This document shows, one piece after another, positions 1 through 8,008 of a stretch of DNA of 64,000 bases. The first letter of the stretch is position 1; every line of letters starts with the position of its first letter. A model generated the notes under the pieces. It did not search any database. It was not told the DNA's origin and saw nothing but the letters and a program-made list of their open reading frames with translations. The translations under genes and the position numbers were made by a program. Origin of the DNA: Psychrobacillus sp044762855. GTDB lineage: Bacteria > Bacillota > Bacilli > Bacillales_A > Planococcaceae. The stretch spans positions 158,776 through 222,775 of the forward strand of contig NZ_JBIWFB010000008.1 of assembly GCF_044762855.1 (NCBI RefSeq), read 5' to 3'.

Positions 1-2
1 AA

Positions 3-548
3 CTTAATTATCTTATTAGTGCTAAAATCTTAGATATCAAAAACAAGAAAGACTTTAATGCAGATGCTTCTATCACTAAAGGGGAAGCGTTAAAAGTTAT
101 AATGAATTCCCTTACTTATTTTTATTCGGGTGGTTATTACGGAGATAGAGACAATTCGCACCAAACCTTTGATAATATAGATCCTAAACATCCGTTGTAT
201 CAAACGATAGAACGTGCTGTTGAAATGGGCGTTATCAAACCAACGACTAAGAATTTTGATGTAGACTCCCAAGTTACTAGGGAAGAAATAGCGGTTTGGT
301 ATGTACGCACTCTAGGTCTAGAGCAAGCTGCAAAGCATAGCGATATTTATAAACTTGGCTTTGCCGATGCAAATAAAGTGAAAAAAGAATACACCGGCTA
401 TGTTGCTTTAGCAAGTTCAATGGGATTATTCGAAACAAATCAAAATAAATTTAATCCTGATCAAGCAATAACGTACGCGGAGCTAGCAGTGTCAACGATT
501 CGCTTGGCTCATGAAATGTCCGATAAAAGAAATGGCGTGTATTATTAA
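3..548 (+). CDS. S-layer homology (SLH) domain protein, C-terminal part
   Basis: The reading frame is open from the left edge, so the gene begins outside the window; the first ATG at 102 is internal. The visible 181 residues contain SLH-type repeats: FNADASITKGEALKV before residue 40, VDSQVTREEIAVWYVRTLGL in the middle and FNPDQAITYAELAVSTIRLA near the end. SLH repeats usually come in threes and anchor proteins to pyruvylated secondary cell-wall polymer. The protein is therefore likely a wall-bound surface protein whose functional domain lies upstream. A strong terminator follows the stop codon. Confidence 0.85.
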   Translation, partial: LNYLISAKILDIKNKKDFNADASITKGEALKVIMNSLTYFYSGGYYGDRDNSHQTFDNIDPKHPLYQTIERAVEMGVIKPTTKNFDVDSQVTREEIAVWYVRTLGLEQAAKHSDIYKLGFADANKVKKEYTGYVALASSMGLFETNQNKFNPDQAITYAELAVSTIRLAHEMSDKRNGVYY

Positions 549-567
549 TTTAATGCGTTAAGTTTTA

Positions 568-615
568 AAAGACTTCCACCGTGTATTTATGTATGTGGTG
601 GAAGTCTTTACTTTG
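568..615 (+). terminator. Rho-independent terminator of the SLH gene
   Basis: A perfect 13-bp inverted repeat (568-580 with 597-609) with a 16-nt loop, ending in a T-rich stretch. It lies between the SLH gene and the small membrane protein gene. Confidence 0.85.
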
Positions 616-631
616 TTGAGGTGAATATGAT

Positions 632-961
632 ATGAGAATAATTGTAGGCATTCTTTCTGCTTTATTTGGAGCAATATTGACAAGTATAACTATTAATTCA
701 CATAGCATGATAGAAGATATTGTTTTCCATGCCTATGGAGTAATTTTTATCCTATTAGGTTTAATACTTATAAAACATAGAAAAAACAAAAAAGGAAAAA
801 TATATGCTAGACCGATGGGAATAGCAATTGTCATGAGTATATTTGGGATTGGAATGATACTCAAGCCAATTCTAACTTCAAGTAGCGGATTAATAGGTCT
901 GGGAATATTTTATTTGATTGTCGGTTTGATTTTGGCATTGGTTGATTATTTGGAGGAATAA
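632..961 (+). CDS. Small multi-pass membrane protein of unknown function
   Basis: A 109-residue protein made almost entirely of hydrophobic stretches, with about four predicted membrane segments (around residues 3-22, 31-48, 62-80 and 86-105). A short basic loop (KHRKNKKGK, about residues 48-56) sits in the middle. A GAGGTG ribosome binding site lies 8 nt before the ATG. I do not recognise a family. It has its own upstream terminator and no obvious partner, so it is probably transcribed alone or with the cyclase gene that follows 100 nt later. Confidence 0.7.
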   Translation: MRIIVGILSALFGAILTSITINSHSMIEDIVFHAYGVIFILLGLILIKHRKNKKGKIYARPMGIAIVMSIFGIGMILKPILTSSSGLIGLGIFYLIVGLILALVDYLEE

Positions 962-1061
962 TACATAGTACAATTTTATTGAAAATGAAAGTCTGTTGAT
1001 GGAGCTTAGTCCATAGTGTAAGATGGGTTTTACGGATAAAAACACATCGAAGGTGAGTTAT

Positions 1062-1706
1062 ATGGGATATCAGGGAAGAATATTTTCAATCGCTGTAGTG
1101 ATACTTTTTAATATAATTCGTTATTATTACTATCATCAGTATTTAGGATTGCCTTTTAAATGGAACTTTTTTATATTAACTTTTATTTTTTTGACGATAG
1201 CTTGGTGGTGTGGTAAACAATACGACTCAGCAAAATATTATTCGGAAAGGGACCCGTTAACTAATACTTTTAATCGACGAACAATAGAACAGAAATTTCA
1301 AAGGATTTCAGCAGTCTGTGACAAGGAAAAAAAGTCGCTTGGGGTTATTATGGTAGATCTTAATAACTTTAAAGATGTAAATGATCAATATGGTCATCAA
1401 AAAGGCGATGAATTACTCAACCAAGTTGCAACCAAATTAACCAACTTCGTGCATAAAAAAGATTTAGTTGCAAGATGGGGTGGCGATGAATTTGTCATTC
1501 TCGTATCTCATCTAAAAGAAGAGTTTAATAACGATTATATACAGGCCTTACTACGAAGTTTAAAAGAGCATAATGATAGTGAGTTCTCTTCTATTGGAGC
1601 TTCAATTGGGTTTGCGATTTATCCAACAGATGGGGATAACCTTCAAAAGCTAATTCAAATTGCAGACAGAGGAATGTACGAAGAAAAAAGAAACAAAGAT
1701 AAATAA
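1062..1706 (+). CDS. Membrane-anchored GGDEF diguanylate cyclase
   Basis: Makes cyclic-di-GMP from two GTP. Two N-terminal hydrophobic segments precede a single GGDEF domain. The substrate-site block VDLNNFKDVND is present and the signature GGDEF is intact at residues 140-144, so catalysis is likely. The product-binding inhibitory site (RxxD, five residues before GGDEF) reads HKKD, so classical feedback inhibition is probably lost. I chose ATG 1062 because AAGGTGAG sits just upstream; the in-frame ATG at 1023 would add 13 residues but has no good ribosome binding site. There is no sensory domain apart from the membrane part. Confidence 0.88.
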   Translation: MGYQGRIFSIAVVILFNIIRYYYYHQYLGLPFKWNFFILTFIFLTIAWWCGKQYDSAKYYSERDPLTNTFNRRTIEQKFQRISAVCDKEKKSLGVIMVDLNNFKDVNDQYGHQKGDELLNQVATKLTNFVHKKDLVARWGGDEFVILVSHLKEEFNNDYIQALLRSLKEHNDSEFSSIGASIGFAIYPTDGDNLQKLIQIADRGMYEEKRNKDK

Positions 1707-1711
1707 TAAGT

Positions 1712-1752
1712 AAAAAAGCACCGAAGCGTAAATATGCATCGATGCTTTTTCC
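1712..1752. terminator. Bidirectional terminator between cyclase and lipoprotein genes
   Basis: A 13-bp stem with one mismatch (1712-1724 with 1738-1750). It has A-rich and T-rich outer ends, so it can serve both convergent genes. Confidence 0.75.
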
Positions 1753-1754
1753 TT

Positions 1755-2408
1755 TTAACGAAGAACGATTTCGTGTTCGCCCTCACTATCCGTGACGACA
1801 AATACTAGTGAATTATCTCGTTCTGAAACTGGTACTGGAACTTTTGTATACAAATGAATTGTTTGTTCTTGTAAAGAATCAATACTAGAGGCACCGAACT
1901 CTGAACCATCCAATGATTCGGTAGTTGCAGTGAATTCGAATTCATGTTTGTTATCATAAATCGCTTTAAACTTCACCGGAGCCAGTGGGTTGCCATAGCT
2001 AAATGAGTTTAATGTATCATTACTAATTTTTCCTGTTACATGAAGATAGATTTCGCTATCTGCTATTATGCTGTGTGGATCTGCCCCTGTTGAAGTTGTA
2101 AATTCTTTTGTAAATTCAGCATGGTTCAGTGTTATTACAATGTCACCGTCTTCATATTCGAATACGATATCTTCTTTCAATATATTTTCACCTGGTATTT
2201 GCTTAGTTGTATTCGATTCTTCTTTTTCTGTTTTATTCTCTACTTTTTCGGTATCAGCAGTTTCTGTTTGTACTGCATTAGACTTAATACTTTTCTCTTC
2301 TGTATGTTTATCATTTTCATTTTCCGCTACAGCAACTTCTCCATCGTCACTACAAGCAGCTAAAATAATAGTTAGTGATGCTAATAAAACTGCAATACTT
2401 TTCTTCAT
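1755..2408 (-). CDS. Secreted lipoprotein of unknown function
   Basis: A 217-residue protein with a classical lipoprotein signal peptide (MKKSIAVLLASLTIILAACS, lipobox LAAC), so it is tethered outside the membrane. An acidic, low-complexity linker of about 50 residues follows. The C-terminal part (about residues 75-217) is beta-rich and resembles the immunoglobulin-like domains common in Firmicute lipoproteins, such as DUF4352; that assignment is tentative. ATG 2408 is chosen because AGGGAGATG lies just upstream and the signal peptide begins there. An upstream in-frame ATG at 2441 would place 11 residues before the signal. Confidence 0.75.
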   Translation of the reverse strand: MKKSIAVLLASLTIILAACSDDGEVAVAENENDKHTEEKSIKSNAVQTETADTEKVENKTEKEESNTTKQIPGENILKEDIVFEYEDGDIVITLNHAEFTKEFTTSTGADPHSIIADSEIYLHVTGKISNDTLNSFSYGNPLAPVKFKAIYDNKHEFEFTATTESLDGSEFGASSIDSLQEQTIHLYTKVPVPVSERDNSLVFVVTDSEGEHEIVLR

Positions 2409-2712
2409 CGTACACATCTCCCTGTCGTTAATAATATTCACTCTCTTTATTATAGTCAGCTATTTTTGGAGCTTTCAAGTACATGTGGATATAGTTGGTA
2501 AAAATGGTACTTTAGAATTCTTCGTTAAAAATGAGTCTAAATACCGTAATTTGTCAAAGAATAAGCGGGAAATAGGAAGTACGAACTGATTTGATTGTAT
2601 ATGACCAATTATTGGAAAAATTGAAAATGCAGATTAGTATACATTTAAGTAAGAGGACGGTAATCTATATAGAGATTGTACATAAACGTTTATTGAAAAA
2701 GGAGAGAGAAAA

Positions 2713-3429
2713 ATGCAAGAAATTACTGGGAAAACAGCCCTTATTACAGGAGCAGGTCGTGGTATTGGAAAAGCAACAGCGATCGCATTTGCGAAAGAAG
2801 GAATTCATGTTGGGCTACTGGCTCGTACGATTGAAAATTTAGAACAAGTAGCAGCCGAACTAAAAGATTTCGGAGTGAAGGTTTCCATCGCAACTGCAGA
2901 CGTTGCCGATATGGAATCTGTAAACGAAGCAGTAGACAAGATTAAAGCTGATCTTGGCTCTATCGACATATTAGTAAACAGTGCGGGTATTAGTAAATTT
3001 GGTAATTTCCTTGAACTAGATCCAGAAGAATGGGCAAAAATTATTCAAGTAAATGTCATGGGGACTTATTACGTAACGCGAGCTGTATTACCTGAAATGA
3101 TTGAAAGACAGACAGGGGATATTATTAATATTTCCTCCACAGCAGGTCAAAAAGGAGCACCAGTAACAAGTGCTTATAGTGCATCAAAAGCAGCAGTAAT
3201 TGCTTTGAGCGAATCCTTGATGCTAGAAGTTAGAAAGCATAATGTCCGTGTCGTTACATTAACGCCAAGTACAGTAGCAACAGATATGGCGGTCGAATTA
3301 AACTTAACAGACGGCAATCCAGAAAAAGTTATGCAGCCAGAAGATCTTGCAGACTTTATGGTCGCTCAGCTTAAAATGAATCCAAGAATCCTACTTAAAT
3401 CAGCTGGATTATGGTCAACTAATCCATAA
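2713..3429 (+). CDS. SDR-family 3-oxoacyl-ACP reductase-like oxidoreductase
   Basis: A classical short-chain dehydrogenase of 238 residues. It shows the NAD(P) motif TGAGRGIG at 12-19, the NSAG motif at 89-92, Asn114, catalytic Ser141/142 and the YxxxK pair Tyr155/Lys159. An Arg at position 16 and the sequence around LLARTIENL suggest NADPH preference (inference). Close relatives are annotated as FabG-like 3-ketoacyl-(ACP) reductases, but this gene stands alone, away from fatty-acid genes, so the true substrate is open. AAGGAGAGAG precedes the ATG. The 271 nt upstream hold no convincing gene. Confidence 0.85.
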   Translation: MQEITGKTALITGAGRGIGKATAIAFAKEGIHVGLLARTIENLEQVAAELKDFGVKVSIATADVADMESVNEAVDKIKADLGSIDILVNSAGISKFGNFLELDPEEWAKIIQVNVMGTYYVTRAVLPEMIERQTGDIINISSTAGQKGAPVTSAYSASKAAVIALSESLMLEVRKHNVRVVTLTPSTVATDMAVELNLTDGNPEKVMQPEDLADFMVAQLKMNPRILLKSAGLWSTNP

Positions 3430-3520
3430 ATACGAATAGGGAAAAATCCTTTTCGAAAAAAGTATTGCAAATTATTAGATAATGAAGTAGAGTTGTAAGC
3501 AACAATAAAATTTAATAGTT

Positions 3521-3630
3521 TTTCTTATCTAGAGAGGTTTAGGGACTGGCCCGATGACACCTCAGCAACCGCCTGTTATGGCACGGTGCTAATTCCAGCA
3601 AGTCGATTAAAGACTTGATAGATGAGGAAA
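3521..3630 (+). ncRNA. SAM-I (S-box) riboswitch, first element of the metE leader
   Basis: The conserved S-box cores are visible: the purine-rich AGAGAGGTTTAGGGACTGGC segment, CCCGATGACACCTCAGCAACC, the GGTGCTAATTCCAGC block, and closing helix P1 formed by CTTATCT (3524-3530) and AGATGAG (3620-3626). It senses S-adenosylmethionine and ends transcription when SAM is plentiful. Its own terminator follows directly, and a cobalamin riboswitch lies between it and metE. Confidence 0.95.
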
Positions 3631-3645
3631 AGACTTATTCATACG

Positions 3646-3689
3646 AAGAGTCTGCTCCTTTAATAATTATCAGGAGCAGACTCTTTTTT
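3646..3689 (+). terminator. Terminator of the metE S-box riboswitch
   Basis: A perfect 14-bp stem (3646-3659 with 3672-3685) followed by six Ts. This is the expression platform of the SAM riboswitch. Confidence 0.9.
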
Positions 3690-3720
3690 GTCTTTACAAT
3701 CACAGTATATAAAATGTTAA

Positions 3721-3880
3721 CGATAAATTGGTACCGTTACGGTTTAAAAGGGAATTCGGTGAAATACCGAAGCTGTCCCCGCAACTGTAAGTGTGGACGA
3801 CTGTTGAAACAGCCACTGCGAGCAATCGTGGGAAGGTCAGCAGAAGGATGAAACACGAGCCAGTATACCTGCCTTTTATC
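3721..3880 (+). ncRNA. Cobalamin (AdoCbl) riboswitch, second element of the metE leader
   Basis: Shows the conserved cobalamin aptamer blocks: AAAAGGGAATTCGGTGAAA, GCTGTCCCCGCAACTGTAA, and the B12 box GAGCCAGTATACCTGCC (3857-3873). Outer helix P1 pairs CGATAAA (3721-3727) with TTTATCG (3874-3880). It lies downstream of a complete SAM riboswitch and upstream of metE, so B12 is predicted to shut off the B12-independent methionine synthase. Confidence 0.93.
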
Positions 3881-3980
3881 GTATGAAGCAACACTTTCTT
3901 CGGGGGTTGAGAGGTGGGGGCGAGGGGCTATTTTCATCGTATCGGTGGATTAGTCTTGTTGTTTCCTACTTTTTATTTTG

Positions 3981-4022
3981 AGCGATGGCTCAGCCGAAGA
4001 TGGCTGGGACATCGCTTTTTTT
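3981..4022 (+). terminator. Terminator of the cobalamin riboswitch
   Basis: A 15-nt stem with two mismatches (3981-3995 with 4002-4016) followed by a run of Ts, about 100 nt after the aptamer and 100 nt before metE. Confidence 0.85.
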
Positions 4023-4119
4023 GTTTACATTACATTACCAACTGGAAAGGGGGTGATTGAAAAAGTGAGATTCACAGGTTTACATATTTAAAAACATAAA
4101 CTAAAAGGGGAGAATATGC

Positions 4120-6405
4120 ATGGTAAACGTACAAAGTTCAAATATTGGATATCCAAGAATTGGTGAAAAGCGTGAATGGAAAAGAGCGTTAGAAAGTTTT
4201 TGGAACGGTAAGATTTCAGAAGCGGAACTGTTAACAACGACGGATGCAATACGTCTTGCGAATTTGCGTAAACAGAAAGAATTAGGAATCGATCTTATTC
4301 CGGTAGGAGACTTTTCACTATATGACCATGTGCTCGATACATCAGTTATGTTTGGAGTTGTTCCAAAGCGCTTTACATATACAGGTGGAAAAGTGTCTTT
4401 GGAGACTTATTTTGCAATTGCCCGTGGAAATAAAGATGCAGTAGCATCGGAAATGACGAAATGGTTCAATACGAATTATCATTATATCGTACCAGAACTT
4501 GAAGGTGTAACACCGCAATTAGTAGAGAATCGTCCACTTACTTTTTATAAAGAAGCAAAAGAGAAGCTAGGTATTAATGGAAAACCTGTTATTTTGGGAC
4601 CAGTTACTTATATTAAACTGGCAAGGACAGAAAATTTCACTTCTTTATTACAACAGCTTACACCACTGTATATTCAAGTGTTAAAAGAACTTGCGGAGGC
4701 AGGAGCAAAGTGGGTGCAACTTGACGAGCCAATTTTGACTAGTAAATTGTCTAGCGAAGAAATAGGGCAAGTGAAACAAGTTTATACTGCAATTCATGAG
4801 GCAGTTCCAGGACTCAATATTATCCTGCAAACGTATTTTGAAAAAGCTGCTGATTATGAAGCGGTTGCTGAGTTGCCAGTGAAAGGACTAGGTCTGGACT
4901 TTGTGCACGGAGATTCGCTTGAACAGCTACGGAAATATGGATTCCCTAAAGACAAAATCCTTTTTGCAGGTGTCATTGATGGACGAAATGTATGGCGCGC
5001 AGAATTGGATAAAAAAGTGGCACTTCTAAACGAAATTCAAGCATATGTTGAAAAAGATCGGCTTATTGTTCAACCTTCTGCATCTCTTTTACATGTACCG
5101 GTCAGTACGAAATCAGAAGAGCGACTAGATTCAATCATAAAAGGCGGGCTAGCATTCGCTGATGAAAAGCTTGTTGAAATTGTTCTGCTAAGTAAAGGAG
5201 TACATGAAGGAACTGAGGTGATTGAAGCAGAACTTGAAGAAAGTAAAAATGCCCTTTCTATTTTAAATAACTCCAAGTACAGACAAAACGCAAAAGTGAA
5301 GGGAAGTATTGAAAAACTAACAGAACAAGATGTGAACCGTGCATTACCATTTGCTGAACGTATTAAAAAGCAACAGCAACGATTTAACTTACCTCTTCTC
5401 CCAACAACGACAATCGGGAGTTTGCCGCAAACCCCTGAAGTAAGACAAACTAGATCGAAATGGCGAAAAGGGGAAATAACGGATCAAGCATATGAGCGAT
5501 TTGTTAATGAACAGATTGAAAAATGGATTAAAATTCAAGAGGAAATTGGCATTGACGTTTTAGTTCATGGTGAATTTGAGAGAACAGATATGGTAGAATA
5601 CTTCGGTGAAAAATTTGGTGGTTTTGCGGTGTCACAATTTGGCTGGGTTCAATCATACGGTTCGCGCTGTGTTAAACCTCCACTTATTTTGGGGGATGTT
5701 GCGTTCAGTGAACCAATTACAGTGAGGGAAAGTGTTTATGCCCAATCGTTAACGACGAAGCCAGTAAAAGGAATGTTGACAGGACCTGTAACGATTTTGA
5801 ACTGGTCATTTGTACGTGACGATATCCCTCGTTTTGATGTGTTAAACCAAATTGCATATGCACTTCGTCAGGAAATCGAGGAGCTTGAAAAGAATGGAAT
5901 CGGCATGATTCAAGTAGATGAACCTGCATTAAGAGAAGGATTGCCATTAAACCCTGAAAAAAGGGACGACTATTTAAATGCAGCCGTATATGCATTTAAA
6001 CTGGCAACTGCTTCAGTAAAAAATGATACGCAAATCCATACACATATGTGTTATTCAGAATTCAGCGGTATAATCGATTCCATTAGTGCCCTAGATGCAG
6101 ATGTAATATCGATTGAAACATCAAGAAGTCATGGAGAAATCATTTCAGCATTTGAAAAAAATACCTATGATAAAGAAATTGGTTTAGGAGTATATGACAT
6201 TCATAGCCCACGTGTTCCAAGTAAAGAAGAGATGAAACAAAATATTAATCGAGCGCTTCAAACAATCAAACCAACACAATTTTGGATTAATCCAGACTGT
6301 GGTTTGAAAACAAGAAAAGAAGAAGAAACAATCCAAGGGTTAAAAGTGATGTTAGAGGCTGCCAAAGAGGTAAGAGAAAGTCTGTTGGCCGCTATTCAAA
6401 AATAG
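4120..6405 (+). CDS. metE: Cobalamin-independent methionine synthase
   Basis: Transfers the methyl group of 5-methyltetrahydropteroyl-triglutamate directly to homocysteine in the cytoplasm. At 761 residues it matches the family length. The duplicated-barrel architecture is complete: the N-terminal half carries the folate/substrate contacts (NIGYPRIGEKREWKRALE start), and the C-terminal half has the zinc ligands His642 and Cys644 (HTHMC) and Cys727 (NPDCGLKTR). The ribosome binding site AAGGGGAG sits 7 nt before ATG. Expression is predicted to need low SAM and low B12 because of the two riboswitches upstream. The same window carries the B12-dependent alternative (metH), which explains the B12 control. 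Confidence 0.97.
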   Translation: MVNVQSSNIGYPRIGEKREWKRALESFWNGKISEAELLTTTDAIRLANLRKQKELGIDLIPVGDFSLYDHVLDTSVMFGVVPKRFTYTGGKVSLETYFAIARGNKDAVASEMTKWFNTNYHYIVPELEGVTPQLVENRPLTFYKEAKEKLGINGKPVILGPVTYIKLARTENFTSLLQQLTPLYIQVLKELAEAGAKWVQLDEPILTSKLSSEEIGQVKQVYTAIHEAVPGLNIILQTYFEKAADYEAVAELPVKGLGLDFVHGDSLEQLRKYGFPKDKILFAGVIDGRNVWRAELDKKVALLNEIQAYVEKDRLIVQPSASLLHVPVSTKSEERLDSIIKGGLAFADEKLVEIVLLSKGVHEGTEVIEAELEESKNALSILNNSKYRQNAKVKGSIEKLTEQDVNRALPFAERIKKQQQRFNLPLLPTTTIGSLPQTPEVRQTRSKWRKGEITDQAYERFVNEQIEKWIKIQEEIGIDVLVHGEFERTDMVEYFGEKFGGFAVSQFGWVQSYGSRCVKPPLILGDVAFSEPITVRESVYAQSLTTKPVKGMLTGPVTILNWSFVRDDIPRFDVLNQIAYALRQEIEELEKNGIGMIQVDEPALREGLPLNPEKRDDYLNAAVYAFKLATASVKNDTQIHTHMCYSEFSGIIDSISALDADVISIETSRSHGEIISAFEKNTYDKEIGLGVYDIHSPRVPSKEEMKQNINRALQTIKPTQFWINPDCGLKTRKEEETIQGLKVMLEAAKEVRESLLAAIQK

Positions 6406-6947
6406 TAGTTAGTTGATTAAAAGATATTTTGAAATAAGCACAAACGAATAGTCTAAAGATCTAAATTAGAATTATTAGCAAATACAACACGATTCTATGC
6501 CTTTTTGAACTATATTAAAAAGCCTCGCTATTTTGGGGGATTTTGGTTTAAGGGCTATCAGCCATTCTTTGTAATGGCTGCGTGAGTTGTTTCAAATATT
6601 GAGTTATTTACTCTAAGTTCTGTACATTTAATTTGTTCGGGATATTTTGAAAGAATTATTGAATAGTACCGTTTTGCACCCTTTTTACTAAAACATAAAT
6701 AGTAGCATCGATTGCACACCAAGTTAGTAAACACACTAAAATTGCATCCTTTTTCCCTAACTTTTGGGGGACATGTTTATTATAGAAAATTCATTATGCC
6801 AATAAGGAGGTCTCCTAATCATTTTAAGAAGAAGGGATACCATATAGTGTCACGAAAACTTTTCTGGGTACTTCTATATCTGAAACTAGTAGTAAAGATA
6901 CTAATTGTATTAATTTCAGAAACAATTGAAATTATGTTCATTATATG
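6406..6947. other. Intergenic region after metE, no gene recognised
   Basis: No credible coding sequence. A hairpin (CAGCCATT 6559-6566 with AATGGCTG 6573-6580) lacks a T-run. The only longer reading frame (6712-6948, 78 codons) has no ribosome binding site and no recognisable composition. Promoter and operator signals for the next operon begin at 6948. Confidence 0.5.
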
Positions 6948-6961
6948 AGCAAACGCTTACA
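6948..6961 (+). promoter_or_regulatory. Candidate cre site (CcpA) over the operon promoter
   Basis: AGCAAACGCTTACA matches the catabolite-responsive element consensus TGWNANCGNTNWCA at 12 of 14 positions. It overlaps the proposed -35 box (TTACAT, 6957-6962), whose partner -10 TATAAT is at 6979-6984 with a 16-nt spacer. Binding here would block transcription, giving glucose repression of the downstream sugar operon. Confidence 0.5.
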
Positions 6962-6984
6962 TATTAGAATCTTTCGATTATAAT
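6957..6984 (+). promoter_or_regulatory. Predicted sigma-A promoter of the sugar/polyol operon
   Basis: TTACAT (6957-6962) and a perfect TATAAT (6979-6984), 53 nt upstream of the regulator gene. The only other strong features here are the cre-like site and two GAACAAA repeats downstream. Confidence 0.5.
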
Positions 6985-6991
6985 ACATTTA

Positions 6992-7021
6992 GAACAAAAT
7001 TTTACGTAGTGAACAAAGTTT
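6992..7021 (+). promoter_or_regulatory. Direct repeats, likely operator of the SorC/DeoR-type regulator
   Basis: GAACAAAATTT (6992-7002) and GAACAAAGTTT (7011-7021) repeat with a 19-nt step, immediately downstream of the -10 box and before the regulator gene. GAACA-type half sites are typical of SorC/DeoR-family operators in Bacillus, so autoregulation by the adjacent regulator is a reasonable inference. Confidence 0.4.
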
Positions 7022-7036
7022 CGTGGAGGGGGAAAT

Positions 7037-8008
7037 ATGTACTCAAAAGTAGAAATGATTAAAGTTGCAAAGCTCTATTACGAAATGAAATTAACGCAAA
7101 AAGAGATAGCTGAAAAGCTCAATTACTCAAGGGCGACCATTAGTAGAATAATAGATGCAGCGTTTAAGGCCGGTATTATAAAGGTGGAAATAAATTATAC
7201 ACTTAGTTCTGTTCAAAAATTAGAAAGTAAGATTAAAGAAAAATATAACTTGAAAAAGGTATTTGTATTGCCTGTGTATTTGCATGAAAGAGAACTTGTT
7301 TTGAATGATGTCGGAAAAGCTGTTGCAGCTTATCTATATGAAATTTGCGAAGACGATTCCATCTTAGGATTATCTTGGGGAACTAGTTTAAGTCATGTTG
7401 TTCCTTATTTAAAGAAAAAAGTATTGCCTAATATGAAGATTGTCCAATTAAATGGCGGGGTTGCAAAAAGTTCATATTCTACTGGATCAGGAGCACTGCT
7501 TGAAAAACTATCGCAAGCTTTTTGTGCGGAGCATTATCACTTACCTGTCCCATCCATTGTAGATTCTTCCATAATTGCTGAAGCCATCATGACAGATTCT
7601 AATATAGAGCAGGCACTGACACTCGGGAACAAAAGTAATATTGCCTTATTTGGAATAGGAAATGTTTCATACGATTCGGTTCTCTATAAAGGTGGATATT
7701 TTAAAGGAGATACATACGAAGAGTTGATTGAAAAAAATGCAGTTGGGGATATTTGTTCTAGGTATTTTTCTATTACAGGTGAGCTCGTTGATAGAAGTTT
7801 AAACGAGCGAACGATAGGGCTTGAGTTAGAAGAATTAAGAAATAAAGAGTATTCAATTGCGCTTGCAGCTGGGAAAGAGAAGGCAAGTAGTGTGATTGGT
7901 GCCTTAAATGGAGGATATGTTAATACCCTTTTCATAGATGAAGAATTAGCTAAAGAGATATGTATAAAGGAGATGTATTTAGATGATGAAAGCAGTCAAA
8001 TTATATGA
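7037..8008 (+). CDS. SorC/DeoR-family sugar-responsive transcriptional regulator
   Basis: A 323-residue regulator with an N-terminal helix-turn-helix (about residues 17-40, LTQKEIAEKLNYSRATISRI) and a C-terminal SorC sugar-phosphate binding domain (about residues 60-315, with LGLSWGTSL and VQLNGG blocks). This family, which includes B. subtilis DeoR and the AI-2 regulator LsrR, senses a phosphorylated sugar and controls its own catabolic operon. It is the first gene of a seven-gene operon that ends with deoC. The next gene starts 26 nt inside its 3' end, so the two are translationally coupled. GTGGAGGGGG precedes the ATG. Confidence 0.88.
   Translation: MYSKVEMIKVAKLYYEMKLTQKEIAEKLNYSRATISRIIDAAFKAGIIKVEINYTLSSVQKLESKIKEKYNLKKVFVLPVYLHERELVLNDVGKAVAAYLYEICEDDSILGLSWGTSLSHVVPYLKKKVLPNMKIVQLNGGVAKSSYSTGSGALLEKLSQAFCAEHYHLPVPSIVDSSIIAEAIMTDSNIEQALTLGNKSNIALFGIGNVSYDSVLYKGGYFKGDTYEELIEKNAVGDICSRYFSITGELVDRSLNERTIGLELEELRNKEYSIALAAGKEKASSVIGALNGGYVNTLFIDEELAKEICIKEMYLDDESSQII

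Noticed and set aside
2068..2589. 173-codon plus-strand frame over the lipoprotein gene
   Set aside because: Antisense shadow; the opposite strand carries a signal peptide and ribosome binding site.
2591..2842. 83-codon frame before and into the SDR gene
   Set aside because: It overlaps the SDR start in another frame and lacks a ribosome binding site.
3615..3851. 78-codon frame inside the metE leader
   Set aside because: It covers riboswitch and terminator structure, so it is not expected to be translated.
6712..6948. 78-codon frame between metE and the sugar operon
   Set aside because: No ribosome binding site, no family pattern and it runs into the promoter region.
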